Source: Pseudobacteroides sp.
GTDB lineage: Bacteria > Bacillota > Clostridia > Acetivibrionales > DSM-2933
Direction: 5' to 3'
DNA length: 48,643 bases
NCBI RefSeq assembly: GCF_036567765.1
Contig: NZ_DATCTU010000034.1
Location: 1-48,643 of the forward strand
A program made the translations under genes and the position numbers. Numbering within the stretch: position 1 is the first letter of the stretch; every line of letters starts with the position of its first letter. The notes beneath the pieces were generated by a model. The model was not told the DNA's origin, did no database searches, and worked only from the letters and a program-made list of their open reading frames with translations. This document shows, one piece after another, positions 24,182 to 32,246 of this stretch.

Positions 24182-25168
24182 TTATATATTATAGCCTTTA
24201 GGGTGGTTTTTATGCCAGTTCCAGGCTGTTTCAATTATTGTTTCAAGCTTGTTGTAGCGTGGAGACCATTTTAATTCTTCAATTATTTTATTTGATGAAG
24301 CTACAAGTATGGCAGGATCTCCCGTACGCTTTGGTGCAATAGTGGCTTTTATCGGATGACCTGTTACTTTACGGGCAATTTCAATTACTTCCTTTACTGA
24401 AAAGCCTTTACCATTACCAAGATTGTATATTTCACTCGTATTATCGTTTCTGAGTTTGTTAAGAGCAAGCACATGAGCATTGGCAAGGTCACTGACATGA
24501 ATATAATCTCTTATGCATGTTCCGTCAGGTGTAGGGTAGTCAATACCGAACATCTTTATGTCGTCTCTTTTACCAAGGGCAACCTGTAATATAAGAGGTA
24601 TCAGATGTGTTTCAGGGTTGTGATCCTCACCTATCCGGCCGTTAATATGAGCTCCTGAAGCATTAAAATACCTTAAAATGACATGTTTTATGCCTAGGCA
24701 GCTGTCTGCCCATTTTAATGCTTTTTCCACAGTGAGTTTAGTTTCACCATATGGATTTGTAGGCAATGTCTTATCTGTTTCCAGTATTGGAATATTTTCA
24801 GGTTCTCCATATGTCGCTGCAGTGGATGAGAATACAATTTTTTTAACACCGGCTTCATTCATGGCATTGAGAAGATTTAATGTGGACACAACGTTGTTGT
24901 TGTAAAACTTAAGAGGATCTACCGTGCTTTCTCCAACCTCTATATAGGCTGCAAAATGTATTACCGCTTCAATATTATTTTCTTTAAAAACACTTTTTAT
25001 AAATTCCTTGTCACGAAGGTCTCCCACTATAAGCTTACCACCTAGTATTGCTTCCTTATGACCTCTTTCAAGGTTATCCAGTATAATAACATCTTCTTTT
25101 TGATCTAATAATTCTGCCACAGTGTGACTTCCTATATATCCTGCTCCGCCTGTTACCAGAATACCCAA
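24182..25168 (-). CDS. galE: UDP-glucose 4-epimerase
   Basis: This 328-residue short-chain dehydrogenase/epimerase has TTG 25168 as start and AAGGG about 11 bases upstream. [18 protein letters not shown] is the NAD-binding GxxGxx[25 protein letters not shown] (catalytic Ser/Thr region) and [11 protein letters not shown] (YxxxK) are the active-site motifs. [33 protein letters not shown] and [15 protein letters not shown] are GalE-specific. It interconverts UDP-glucose and UDP-galactose for surface polysaccharides. It may be the first gene of galE-rph-rdgB-HD-GYP. Confidence 0.95.
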   Translation of the reverse strand: MGILVTGGAGYIGSHTVAELLDQKEDVIILDNLERGHKEAILGGKLIVGDLRDKEFIKSVFKENNIEAVIHFAAYIEVGESTVDPLKFYNNNVVSTLNLLNAMNEAGVKKIVFSSTAATYGEPENIPILETDKTLPTNPYGETKLTVEKALKWADSCLGIKHVILRYFNASGAHINGRIGEDHNPETHLIPLILQVALGKRDDIKMFGIDYPTPDGTCIRDYIHVSDLANAHVLALNKLRNDNTSEIYNLGNGKGFSVKEVIEIARKVTGHPIKATIAPKRTGDPAILVASSNKIIEELKWSPRYNKLETIIETAWNWHKNHPKGYNI

Positions 25169-25499
25169 TTAGTTCACAACCCTTCATTTATAATATTTAT
25201 ATATTAAGACCAATTAATATCATTATATACAATAAAAGTACATTTCCCTTAATTTGTTTGTTTAAATTATAATAACATTATTTATATAAAAATTAAACTG
25301 ATTTTTTAAATGTACAGAAAATTACTTTGGGTAATGATATACATTTTAAGTTAATCATTAATTGATTTATCACTTTTAATATTGATTAATATTTTAAAAA
25401 ATATATAATATTATATTAAAAGTATTTACCAATATAAATTGGTTATATATTGACGTTGGTGTAATTTATGGTGTCAATTGAAATGCTAGATTTTATACA
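25169..25499. other. Divergent promoter region between galE and tex
   Basis: This about 330-bp, very AT-rich region carries the starts of two divergent genes. It contains a 24-bp word at 25359-25382 that recurs at 33169-33192 with one mismatch. ATTGAC (25449-25454) and GTCAAT (25473-25478) form a short inverted repeat 34 bases before the tex ATG. No ORF with a ribosome site is seen, and promoters cannot be assigned with confidence in sequence this AT-rich. Confidence 0.5.
25359..25382. repeat. 24-bp motif shared with 33169-33192, copy 1
   Basis: TAATTGATTTATCACTTTTAATAT is identified by position only: it matches 33169-33192 at 23 of 24 positions (the mismatch is base 5). It lies about 150 bases before the tex start codon. 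It may be an operator shared with the ArsR-family gene, or coincidence in AT-rich DNA. Confidence 0.5.
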
Positions 25500-25511
25500 A
25501 TGGAGGAACTT

Positions 25512-27665
25512 ATGGCCGATATCATAGGACAACTTACGAAAGAGTTTAACTTAAAGCTGTTCCAGGTTCAAAATACCGTTAATCTGATTGATCAAGGTAA
25601 TACAATACCATTTATAGCAAGGTACAGAAAGGAAGTTACAGGCGAGCTCAATGATCAAGTATTGAGGGAGCTCCATGAAAGGCTTGTTTACTTAAGGAAC
25701 CTTGAGGCAAGAAGGGAAGAGGTAAAAAGGCTTATAGACGAACAGGGAAAACTGACGAATGAACTGGCAAATGCTATAGCCAAGGCAAATACCGTTCAGG
25801 AGATTGATGATATTTACAGGCCCTACAGGCCAAAGAGGAGGACAAGGGCTACTGTTGCCAAAGAAAAGGGACTGGAGCCTTTGGCAGATATAATTTTTGA
25901 ACAAAAAGCCATGACAGGATCTATAGAAGAGTTGGTAAAGCCATTTATAAACCCTGAAAAGGAAGTTAATACGATAGAGGACGCATTAAATGGAGCTATG
26001 GACATTATCGCAGAAAATATTTCCGACAATGCGGCTTTCAGAAAGGCCATAAGGGATATTTTCTTTCAGTCGGGTATCATTGTTTCACAGTCAAAAAAAG
26101 AAGAAGAATCTGTATATAAAATGTATTATGATTTTAAGGAACCCGTGTCTAAAATTGCAAATCATAGGGTTTTAGCCGTTAACAGGGGAGAGAAGGATGA
26201 ATTTTTACAGGTTAAGATTTCTGTGCCTGAAGAGCTTCCTGTTAATTACCTAAAAGCACATGCAGTTAAAAAAATAAAATCCCTAACATCTGTATATGTT
26301 GAAAAAGCAGCTGAAGACTCTTACAGCAGACTGATATTCCCCTCTATTGAGAGAGAGGTTAGGAATGAACTTACCGATCGTGCTGAAGAGGCAGCCATGA
26401 AGGTTTTTGCCGCTAATCTTAAAAATTTGCTGCTTCAGCCCCCTGTTAAAGGAAAGGTTGTTTTAGGGCTTGATCCGGCCTATAGAACAGGCTGTAAAAT
26501 CTGCGTAGTTGATGACACAGGAAAGGTCTTAGCTACAACTGTTGTATATCCAACGCCGCCTCAAAACAAAACTGAAGAAGCGAAGAAGGTGCTAAAGCAT
26601 CTTATAGAAGTCCATAATGTAGACATAATTTCCATAGGTAACGGAACTGCATCAAAAGAATCGGAGATATTTATAGCTGAGCTTTTAAAGGAACTTGACA
26701 AAAAAATATATTATATGGTGGTCAGCGAGGCGGGAGCCTCCGTTTATTCAGCATCAAAGCTCGGTGCGGAAGAATTCCCGGATTTTGACGTGGCATTAAG
26801 AAGTGCTGCTTCAATTGCCAGAAGGCTTCAGGATCCCCTTGCGGAGCTTGTTAAAATTGACCCCAAATCAATAGGGGTAGGGCAATATCAGCATGATATG
26901 AACCAGAAAAGGCTTGGGGAGTCTTTAGGAGGTGTGGTTGAAGATGCCGTTAACAGCGTAGGAGTTGACCTTAATACTGCATCGCCATCACTCCTCTCCT
27001 ATGTATCGGGTATCAATGGTACTGTGGCAAAAAATATTGTTGAATACAGGGAGCAGAATGGGAAGTTTACTTCAAGGCAGGAGATAAAGAAGGTTAAAAA
27101 GCTGGGGGACAAAGCCTTTGAACAATGTGCAGGTTTTTTACGAATCCTAAGGGGTAAAAACATATTGGACAATACAGCGGTGCATCCCGAATCCTACGAG
27201 GCTGCATTAAAGCTCTTGAAGCTTACCGGCTTTACTTTAGAGGATGTTGCTGGCGGCAACATTAAGGGGCTAAAAGAGGCAGTAAATAAAAGAGGAATTT
27301 CAAGCATTGCGGAAGAAATAGGTGTGGGTGTGCCTACGCTTAGAGATATAATTGATGAACTCCTAAAACCTGGTCGTGACCCGAGAGACGAGCTTCCAAA
27401 GCCGGTTTTGCTGACCGATGTTTTGGATATTGAGGATTTGAAGCCGGGAATGATACTTACAGGGACAGTAAGGAATGTTGCAGACTTTGGTGCTTTTGTG
27501 GATATAGGAGTGCATCAGGATGGTCTTGTCCACATATCGGAACTATGCGACAGATATGTAAAGAGTCCTATGGAAGTTGTTGCGGTTGGGGATATTGTAA
27601 AGGTCAAAGTTTTATCTGTAGAAGTACAGAGAAAGAGGATATCCCTAAGCATGAAGGATATTTGA
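25512..27665 (+). CDS. tex: Tex-like RNA-binding transcription accessory protein
   Basis: This 717-residue multidomain protein has ATG 25512 as start, five bases after GGAGG; an upstream ATG at 25500 overlaps that site. The N-terminal helical domain (TIPFIARYRKEVTGELNDQ) is followed by the RNase H-like YqgF domain (VLGLDPAYRTGCKICVVDD). The helix-hairpin-helix motifs are LNTASPSLLSYVSGINGTVA and FTSRQEIKKVKKLGDKAFEQ, and the C-terminal S1 domain is GMILTGTVRNVADFGAFVDI. Tex binds nucleic acid and affects transcription and RNA metabolism in several bacteria. All domains are present and the length is typical (about 720-780). A hairpin terminator follows. Confidence 0.95.
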   Translation: MADIIGQLTKEFNLKLFQVQNTVNLIDQGNTIPFIARYRKEVTGELNDQVLRELHERLVYLRNLEARREEVKRLIDEQGKLTNELANAIAKANTVQEIDDIYRPYRPKRRTRATVAKEKGLEPLADIIFEQKAMTGSIEELVKPFINPEKEVNTIEDALNGAMDIIAENISDNAAFRKAIRDIFFQSGIIVSQSKKEEESVYKMYYDFKEPVSKIANHRVLAVNRGEKDEFLQVKISVPEELPVNYLKAHAVKKIKSLTSVYVEKAAEDSYSRLIFPSIEREVRNELTDRAEEAAMKVFAANLKNLLLQPPVKGKVVLGLDPAYRTGCKICVVDDTGKVLATTVVYPTPPQNKTEEAKKVLKHLIEVHNVDIISIGNGTASKESEIFIAELLKELDKKIYYMVVSEAGASVYSASKLGAEEFPDFDVALRSAASIARRLQDPLAELVKIDPKSIGVGQYQHDMNQKRLGESLGGVVEDAVNSVGVDLNTASPSLLSYVSGINGTVAKNIVEYREQNGKFTSRQEIKKVKKLGDKAFEQCAGFLRILRGKNILDNTAVHPESYEAALKLLKLTGFTLEDVAGGNIKGLKEAVNKRGISSIAEEIGVGVPTLRDIIDELLKPGRDPRDELPKPVLLTDVLDIEDLKPGMILTGTVRNVADFGAFVDIGVHQDGLVHISELCDRYVKSPMEVVAVGDIVKVKVLSVEVQRKRISLSMKDI

Positions 27666-27725
27666 TGAATATTGCCTTATGGGAAAAAATTCACTAGCAA
27701 AACCCTGCTTAATTGGGTTATGATT

Positions 27726-27758
27726 AAAGTACTCCTTTATATGGGGTACTTTGTTTAT
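27726..27758 (+). terminator. Probable terminator after tex
   Basis: AAAGTACTCC (27726-27735) pairs with GGGGTACTTT (27743-27752), with one G-U pair and a 7-nt loop. GTTTATGT follows, a modest U-tract. Confidence 0.65.
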
Positions 27759-27821
27759 GTCTAGGTATTTCGTGGCAACAATTTAGATTTCAAAATCACT
27801 TGTTTAAAAGAGGGTGAAAAG

Positions 27822-29516
27822 TTGTTAGAAAAATTTATTAATGATCAAAAGGCAGTATTACATATCTTTAAGAGCAGGGCAGTATTTATATTAGTATCCC
27901 TGCTGGTTTTATTCCTTCTTCTAAATACACTAAAGGTTGCACTGTTTAATTACTATATTGTACCTAATCAAACTATGGATGCCTTTAAATACAAATTCAT
28001 AATGTCTTTAGTTATGGTCTTTTTTTTATATACGGTTATTCTAAGTATTAGGTCGAAGAGCATTTTTATATTTGCCTATCTAATCCAGATTGCTTATATT
28101 TTAATCAATCTATCGTATTTTTTCTTTTATCAAAGCTATCTTAATATAGTGCAGTTTATTATGCTTTTCTCAGAGGGATTCAAGGCTGCTAAAAACTCAT
28201 CGGCACCTTTGAATTTAAAAATGCTTATTGCTTTTATTGATTTACCCGTTTTCTTATTTATTGCCTATAACTATTTAAAAGTATATGAACTAAGAAAAAA
28301 ATTTATTCTATACAGGGTGGCAGCTGTTTTTGCATCAATAGCTGTTGTTGTTTCTGTCCAAACGGCCTATTACTCTAACAATAACTTTATCACTACTATT
28401 TTGGAAGACAGATACAGGGGGGAGTCACCCATAGTACAATGGTATGGTACTCTTTTTAACAATGTAGCCAGCGTACTGCTAAAAGGCAACGAAAATGAAC
28501 TGATAAGCAGTTTTAAATATGGTAGTGAAATGAGCCGTGACGGTAATTCAAGAGACAATCCCAATTTTATAATGATACAAGTAGAAGCCATGGATTCAAA
28601 TATCATTAACAAAAAGTATAAGAATCAATTTGTTATGCCTTATCTAAAGTCGCTGTCCGATAAAAACATTTATTATCCTTATATGATGAGCTATCATAAG
28701 GGAGGAGGTACTTCAGACACTGAGTTTTCAATAATAAACAGCATTGAGCCCTTGGAAGGTTTTCCGTCTATAAAGCTGTCGAATTATAGCTATATGAACT
28801 CAATGCTTAGAAGGCTTTCTGATAATTTATATACAAATGTAGCATTTCACGGCAACTCAGATGTATTCTTTAACAGGGACACTGCCTTTCCCAAGATGGG
28901 ATTTAACGAGTTGTATGATATTGATAAAATGGGTCTAAAGCATAAAGGGTGGGGAGCACCTGACAAGGATGTATTCAATTTTGCAATGAAGACCATTAAG
29001 GATTTGGAAGAACCGTATTTTGCCTATATAATAACAATGAGCAGCCATACACCATTTACAAATGTTAATAACTACTACAACAAAAGCACTTACGACGATA
29101 TTAGTGCAAAACGGGTCAAGAATTATTTTAATTCAATGTCATATGTGGATGAATGTATTAAACAATTTATTGATGAAATAAGAGATGATAATACTTATAT
29201 CATGATATACGGGGACCATACCCCAAATATTGAAGCAGATATTTATAAGCAGGCCTCTTTTTCAGAAGACGGCAATTATTTTGAATTCGTACCATTAATA
29301 ATCATAACACCCGATAATAGAAAATATAAGGGTGCTAATGAAGTTGCATCTTTTCTGGATATATCCCCAACTGTTCTTGTCAATTCGGGTATTTCTTTTG
29401 ATATAAAGTCTGACGGCAGGGACCTGATGGATACCGAAAGCGAAAGTAAAGATATTTCCTTTAAAGGAAGTAAGTATGACAGAGAGTATTTGCTGGAAAG
29501 AATTAAGCAACAGTAA
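27822..29516 (+). CDS. LTA synthase-family sulfatase (phosphoglycerol transferase)
   Basis: This 564-residue protein starts at TTG 27822 after AGAGGGTG. The N-terminal about 190 residues contain five hydrophobic segments. The extracellular sulfatase-fold domain follows: NFIMIQVEAMDS (metal-binding Glu), YHKGGGTSDTEFSIINSI with the nucleophile Thr297, VAFHGNSDVFFNRDTAFPKMGF and MIYGDHTPNIEADIY with the Asp-His metal ligands. This is the LtaS architecture: it transfers glycerol-phosphate from phosphatidylglycerol to lipoteichoic acid or to other glycolipids. The exact polymer here is unknown. It probably shares a transcript with the next membrane gene, although a weak hairpin overlaps its stop codon. 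Confidence 0.9.
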   Translation: MLEKFINDQKAVLHIFKSRAVFILVSLLVLFLLLNTLKVALFNYYIVPNQTMDAFKYKFIMSLVMVFFLYTVILSIRSKSIFIFAYLIQIAYILINLSYFFFYQSYLNIVQFIMLFSEGFKAAKNSSAPLNLKMLIAFIDLPVFLFIAYNYLKVYELRKKFILYRVAAVFASIAVVVSVQTAYYSNNNFITTILEDRYRGESPIVQWYGTLFNNVASVLLKGNENELISSFKYGSEMSRDGNSRDNPNFIMIQVEAMDSNIINKKYKNQFVMPYLKSLSDKNIYYPYMMSYHKGGGTSDTEFSIINSIEPLEGFPSIKLSNYSYMNSMLRRLSDNLYTNVAFHGNSDVFFNRDTAFPKMGFNELYDIDKMGLKHKGWGAPDKDVFNFAMKTIKDLEEPYFAYIITMSSHTPFTNVNNYYNKSTYDDISAKRVKNYFNSMSYVDECIKQFIDEIRDDNTYIMIYGDHTPNIEADIYKQASFSEDGNYFEFVPLIIITPDNRKYKGANEVASFLDISPTVLVNSGISFDIKSDGRDLMDTESESKDISFKGSKYDREYLLERIKQQ

Positions 29517-29541
29517 AACCTTATAATGATAGGCTTTACTG
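29511..29541 (+). terminator. Weak hairpin at the end of the LTA synthase-like gene
   Basis: CAGTAAAACCT pairs with AGGCTTTACTG with one mismatch, and the stop codon lies inside the left arm. TAATTTATC follows. It could attenuate read-through into the next gene. Confidence 0.35.
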
Positions 29542-29612
29542 TAATTTATCGGTATGATATAATTATTGAGTTGTTTTTCAAATGGGGCTATTAACGAAAG
29601 AAGGTATGTTTA

Positions 29613-30506
29613 ATGAAGGTTATTGGGAAGGCTGTGCAATCCATAGTAAGACGGCCTTTTATATTGGTATATTTTGGGCTTATTGCTTTAATATACAGCA
29701 TTATAGATTCAAGAAATCCTATAACAGCTATTTTAATGGGTTTTAACAGGTTAGGTAAGGGCGACTTTCTCGAAATGATTATTTATTCCATTCAGATACT
29801 TTTAAATATTATGCTGAATCCCCAAACAGCAATAAAAGCACTGATCGGCTTTATTCTGCTCTTATTGGTAGGATCATTCATTATCGGGCTTATTTTTAGT
29901 GGGTATTTCTATGTGGTAAATAATGCTGTAAGCAAAAAAGAAAAGCAAAAAGGCGAATTTTTCCAAGGTATAAGACGTTATTTTTTGAGAATAACATTTG
30001 TTTCTCTAAGAGCAGTGTTGATAAGCATTATCATCCTTATTGTCACTCTGGTTGCAACTGTACCTGCAGTTATAATAACTAAATCCTGGCTGTCAGGAAG
30101 GCAGGAACTGACAATGGTGGCAGCTTTTGTTGATGTAGTTACGTTAGGTATAATTTTTCTCATATTTATGTTTTTTAGTACATATATAAGCTTCTGGTTT
30201 CCGGCATCAATCAATAGCAGTAAAAGATGGTTTTTTACGGGGAAGGAAAATGCAGATAAGCTTTTCTGGAAGATATCTTTTAGATATGTAATGTTTTTTG
30301 CAGTTTTTATGGCTTGCCATTTTATCCTTGCAAAGATCAACGTGAACTCTGCAGAGGCAGGCTCCATATTGGATTTGAAAAAATTTGCAGGCTTTATGGC
30401 AAACTGGGTTTTCAACACAGTCTTCTTTTCACTTTTTATAACATATATATTCTCTGTTTATAAAATTGCAGAAAGTTATGTTCCGGAAGATGTGGATTAT
30501 GAATAG
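29613..30506 (+). CDS. Polytopic membrane protein of unknown function (297 aa)
   Basis: ATG 29613 follows GAAAGAAGG. The product has about six hydrophobic segments, at residues 15-35, 55-75, 77-105, 130-160, 175-200 and 220-245, with a last one near 270-290. The loop NNAVSKKEKQKGEFFQGIRRYFLRI between segments 3 and 4 is strongly basic. I recognise no enzyme or transporter motif; the pattern is reminiscent of the DUF975/YihY-like integral proteins, but this is weak. It lies about 100 bases after the LTA synthase-like gene on the same strand, so an envelope role is possible. A 32-bp-arm inverted repeat follows directly. Confidence 0.75.
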   Translation: MKVIGKAVQSIVRRPFILVYFGLIALIYSIIDSRNPITAILMGFNRLGKGDFLEMIIYSIQILLNIMLNPQTAIKALIGFILLLLVGSFIIGLIFSGYFYVVNNAVSKKEKQKGEFFQGIRRYFLRITFVSLRAVLISIIILIVTLVATVPAVIITKSWLSGRQELTMVAAFVDVVTLGIIFLIFMFFSTYISFWFPASINSSKRWFFTGKENADKLFWKISFRYVMFFAVFMACHFILAKINVNSAEAGSILDLKKFAGFMANWVFNTVFFSLFITYIFSVYKIAESYVPEDVDYE

Positions 30507-30508
30507 AC

Positions 30509-30593
30509 CGCACTAATTTCATACATTTAGGTGCGATCAAGCTTACACAAAAGGTATAAGTTTGATCGCACCTAAATGTATGAAATTAGTGCG
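30509..30593. terminator. Very long perfect inverted repeat between convergent genes
   Basis: The 32-base arm 30509-30540 is a perfect complement of 30562-30593, with a 21-base loop that can itself pair partly. It starts 3 bases after the stop of the plus-strand membrane gene and ends 7 bases before the stop of the minus-strand 111-aa gene. It most likely terminates both transcripts, although no T-run follows either arm. Alternatively it is a small MITE-like insertion. Confidence 0.7.
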
Positions 30594-30599
30594 ATCCGT

Positions 30600-30935
30600 C
30601 TAATTTCTCTCAAATCCTGCCAATAATAAATATACCAGGATTATGAGGAGTATCTCATCCTCTATGGATTCTTCTACCAATAAAAATATGGTCCCTAACA
30701 GCAATATTTCTTCAATACCGATATTATTATGTAAAAAATGCAGTGGATTTATGCCAAAATGCCCTTTTCTGCCGGGGTTTTGACAAGGACTTTCCGAGTC
30801 CAGATTGGGAAGAGGGATGTTTTTTAGCTCTATCGGTAAATTTTCTTCATAAACTTTTGAGTTAGAAGTACTATTTTGTTTAAATCCGGGATATGTAAAT
30901 CTTATATTGGTTGGGGGCTTTTTTCTATAAATCAT
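30600..30935 (-). CDS. Small protein with paired hydrophobic C-terminal segments (111 aa)
   Basis: ATG 30935 follows GGGGGAGG. The N-terminal 70 residues are hydrophilic, rich in Pro/Asn/Ser, with no signal peptide. The C-terminus has two consecutive hydrophobic segments, EEILLLGTIFLLVEES and EDEILLIILVYLLLAG, an internal repeat whose pattern (acidic, then alternating Leu/Ile/Phe) also appears twice in the 60-aa product at 31831-32013. It is the last gene of a four-gene minus-strand cluster, 17 bases after its neighbour. I do not recognise a named family; similar twin-hydrophobic small proteins occur in clostridial spore formers, so a spore link is a guess. Confidence 0.7.
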   Translation of the reverse strand: MIYRKKPPTNIRFTYPGFKQNSTSNSKVYEENLPIELKNIPLPNLDSESPCQNPGRKGHFGINPLHFLHNNIGIEEILLLGTIFLLVEESIEDEILLIILVYLLLAGFERN

Positions 30936-30952
30936 TTTCTGTTTTCCTCCCC

Positions 30953-31345
30953 CTATATCAAGCTTTTCTCAGAATCATCCATAAGCTTTGACAAACTATA
31001 CATTTGAAGGAGCTTAATACAAGTTCCGAGCTTTTTTTGCCTGCTGTTATTGAGAAAAGGCTTCATTGAGTAGAGGAGGTTAATTCTTGGGTCATCTCTG
31101 GTATTTAGCCTGTCAAATATTTTTTTGGCTCTGCTCAACATTTCTAGGTTTTCTTCCATTTCGGTGTTTCTGCTTTCACTGCGTACCGGCTCAGCAGGTA
31201 GTTCTTTAGGGGCTTCTCTTTCATTTGAATTATCCGATCCCGATCCTGCCAAAAGAGAAAGAAGCCCCTTTACGTTGTCAGGAATATTCTCTTGGCCTAA
31301 TATATCTGTAATTTGCTTGATTTTCTTGTTAAGGTCGTCGTTCAT
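30953..31345 (-). CDS. Small helical protein (130 aa) of the four-gene cluster
   Basis: ATG 31345 lies 8 bases after AGGAGG. The protein is acidic in the middle, with a low-complexity Ser/Glu/Pro linker at about residues 34-62. It ends in a helical domain SRAKKIFDRLNTRDDPRINL followed by MKPFLNNSRQKKLGTCIKLL. That last part resembles the C-terminus of the 129-aa product at 10587-10976. It is soluble, with no catalytic motif. It sits between the 108-aa and 111-aa genes of the cluster, with short gaps and its own strong ribosome site. Function unknown. Confidence 0.75.
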   Translation of the reverse strand: MNDDLNKKIKQITDILGQENIPDNVKGLLSLLAGSGSDNSNEREAPKELPAEPVRSESRNTEMEENLEMLSRAKKIFDRLNTRDDPRINLLYSMKPFLNNSRQKKLGTCIKLLQMYSLSKLMDDSEKSLI

Positions 31346-31382
31346 TCAATGTTCCTCCTAAAGAGCTTTTGTATAAGTATAT

Positions 31383-31709
31383 TCAGGATTTGTTTATTAA
31401 TTCCTTAATTTTACTTATAATTTCATCTCCCCGGTCTCCAATTATTGCCGATAATTTGGAGAGATCTTGATCATTAAGCCTTTTTGTCAGTTCAGCTTTA
31501 TCAAGGTTAAGGGATTTGAGTTTGGAGTCGTCAATTTCATTTATCTTACCAAGCAGCTCTTCCTTATCAACTTTATTAAGCCTTTTTGCCAACTCCTCCG
31601 CATTTCCATTCTGGAGCATATCCATAGCAGAATTGAGTTTTGCTTGCAAAACCTTATCGTCCATCTTGCTTAATAACTCGCTTAATTTTTTATTGAATGG
31701 ATTATTCAT
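31383..31709 (-). CDS. Small helical repeat protein (108 aa) of the four-gene cluster
   Basis: The start is ATG 31709, nine bases after AAAGGG; in-frame ATGs at 31715 and 31727 are worse placed. The protein is entirely hydrophilic and helical. It has loosely repeated units of the form [ED]-L-x-K-[RL]-L-N/I with Asp turns (AEELAKRLNKVDKEELLGKI, then DKAELTKRLNDQDLSKLSAI). There are no cysteines and no signal peptide. It looks like a coiled-coil or armadillo-like packing protein. No family is recognised. It lies 37 bases before the 130-aa gene. Confidence 0.7.
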   Translation of the reverse strand: MNNPFNKKLSELLSKMDDKVLQAKLNSAMDMLQNGNAEELAKRLNKVDKEELLGKINEIDDSKLKSLNLDKAELTKRLNDQDLSKLSAIIGDRGDEIISKIKELINKS

Positions 31710-31830
31710 AATCATCAGCCCTTTCATATAACTATACTTGTAATAAATGAAAAAAGATTCATTAATGTTACAATTTTATTATATTAGTGAATGACGAAAA
31801 CAATTCTCATATGAAGTTTTTGTAATACCA

Positions 31831-32013
31831 TCAATAAAACAGTAACAGGAATACCAGTATAAAGAACAATACTGTACTATCTTTTTCAGCTGACTTCAAG
31901 GAGCTTCCTTTTGAATAAGTTCTTAAGAAACTGTCATCGTAAAAGAGCAGTAAAAAGATGATTATAAAAAACAACAGCTCGGTATTTGAATCTTTTATTT
32001 TGTTTGCAGTCAT
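31831..32013 (-). CDS. Small twin-hydrophobic protein (60 aa), first gene of the cluster
   Basis: ATG 32013 follows AAAGGAGTG. The protein has two near-identical hydrophobic blocks, LLFFIIIFLLLFYDDS (about residues 13-28) and VLFFILVFLLLFY (48-60), joined by a polar linker. The second block runs to the C-terminus. The block pattern resembles the two hydrophobic blocks of the 111-aa product at the other end of the cluster. It could be a membrane hairpin or a spore-coat/hydrophobic surface peptide. No family is recognised. Confidence 0.65.
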   Translation of the reverse strand: MTANKIKDSNTELLFFIIIFLLLFYDDSFLRTYSKGSSLKSAEKDSTVLFFILVFLLLFY

Positions 32014-32104
32014 TTAGAATCACTCCTTTATAGTGACTTTAGTCTATATATTTACATAATATTATGAAGGTTAAAAAATGTTACACTTTATTAATTATAT
32101 TACT

Positions 32105-32133
32105 TTGATGTTTTTCATAGAAGGTGGTAAAAT
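32105..32133 (+). promoter_or_regulatory. Sigma-A-type promoter for the thioredoxin-reductase-like gene
   Basis: TTGATG (32105-32110) and TAAAAT (32128-32133) are separated by exactly 17 bases. Transcription would start near 32140, giving a leader of about 105 nt that contains two hairpins. Confidence 0.6.
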
Positions 32134-32157
32134 AACTATAGCTTTTCAATGTCTAGG

Positions 32158-32231
32158 AAATTATGGTGCATGCTGCACCGCAATTTCTCACGACAACAAT
32201 TAAGGATGACAAAATCACTTCGTGATTTTGT
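32158..32231 (+). promoter_or_regulatory. Two-hairpin mRNA leader before the thioredoxin-reductase-like gene
   Basis: Hairpin 1: AAATT (32158-32162) and GGTGCA (32165-32170) pair with TGCACC (32174-32179) and AATTT (32182-32186), with a 2-nt internal mismatch. Hairpin 2: ACAAAATCAC (32209-32218) pairs perfectly with GTGATTTTGT (32222-32231) around a 3-nt loop, ending four bases before the GGAGGA ribosome site. The structure could affect translation initiation or act as an attenuator. No known riboswitch consensus is recognised. Confidence 0.5.
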
Positions 32232-32246
32232 TCTGGAGGATAGGAC

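Noticed and set aside
29978..30418. 146-codon minus-strand open frame opposite the polytopic membrane protein gene
   Set aside because: It is antisense to a clearly coding frame with a ribosome site, and its residues look like reverse-complement membrane codons.
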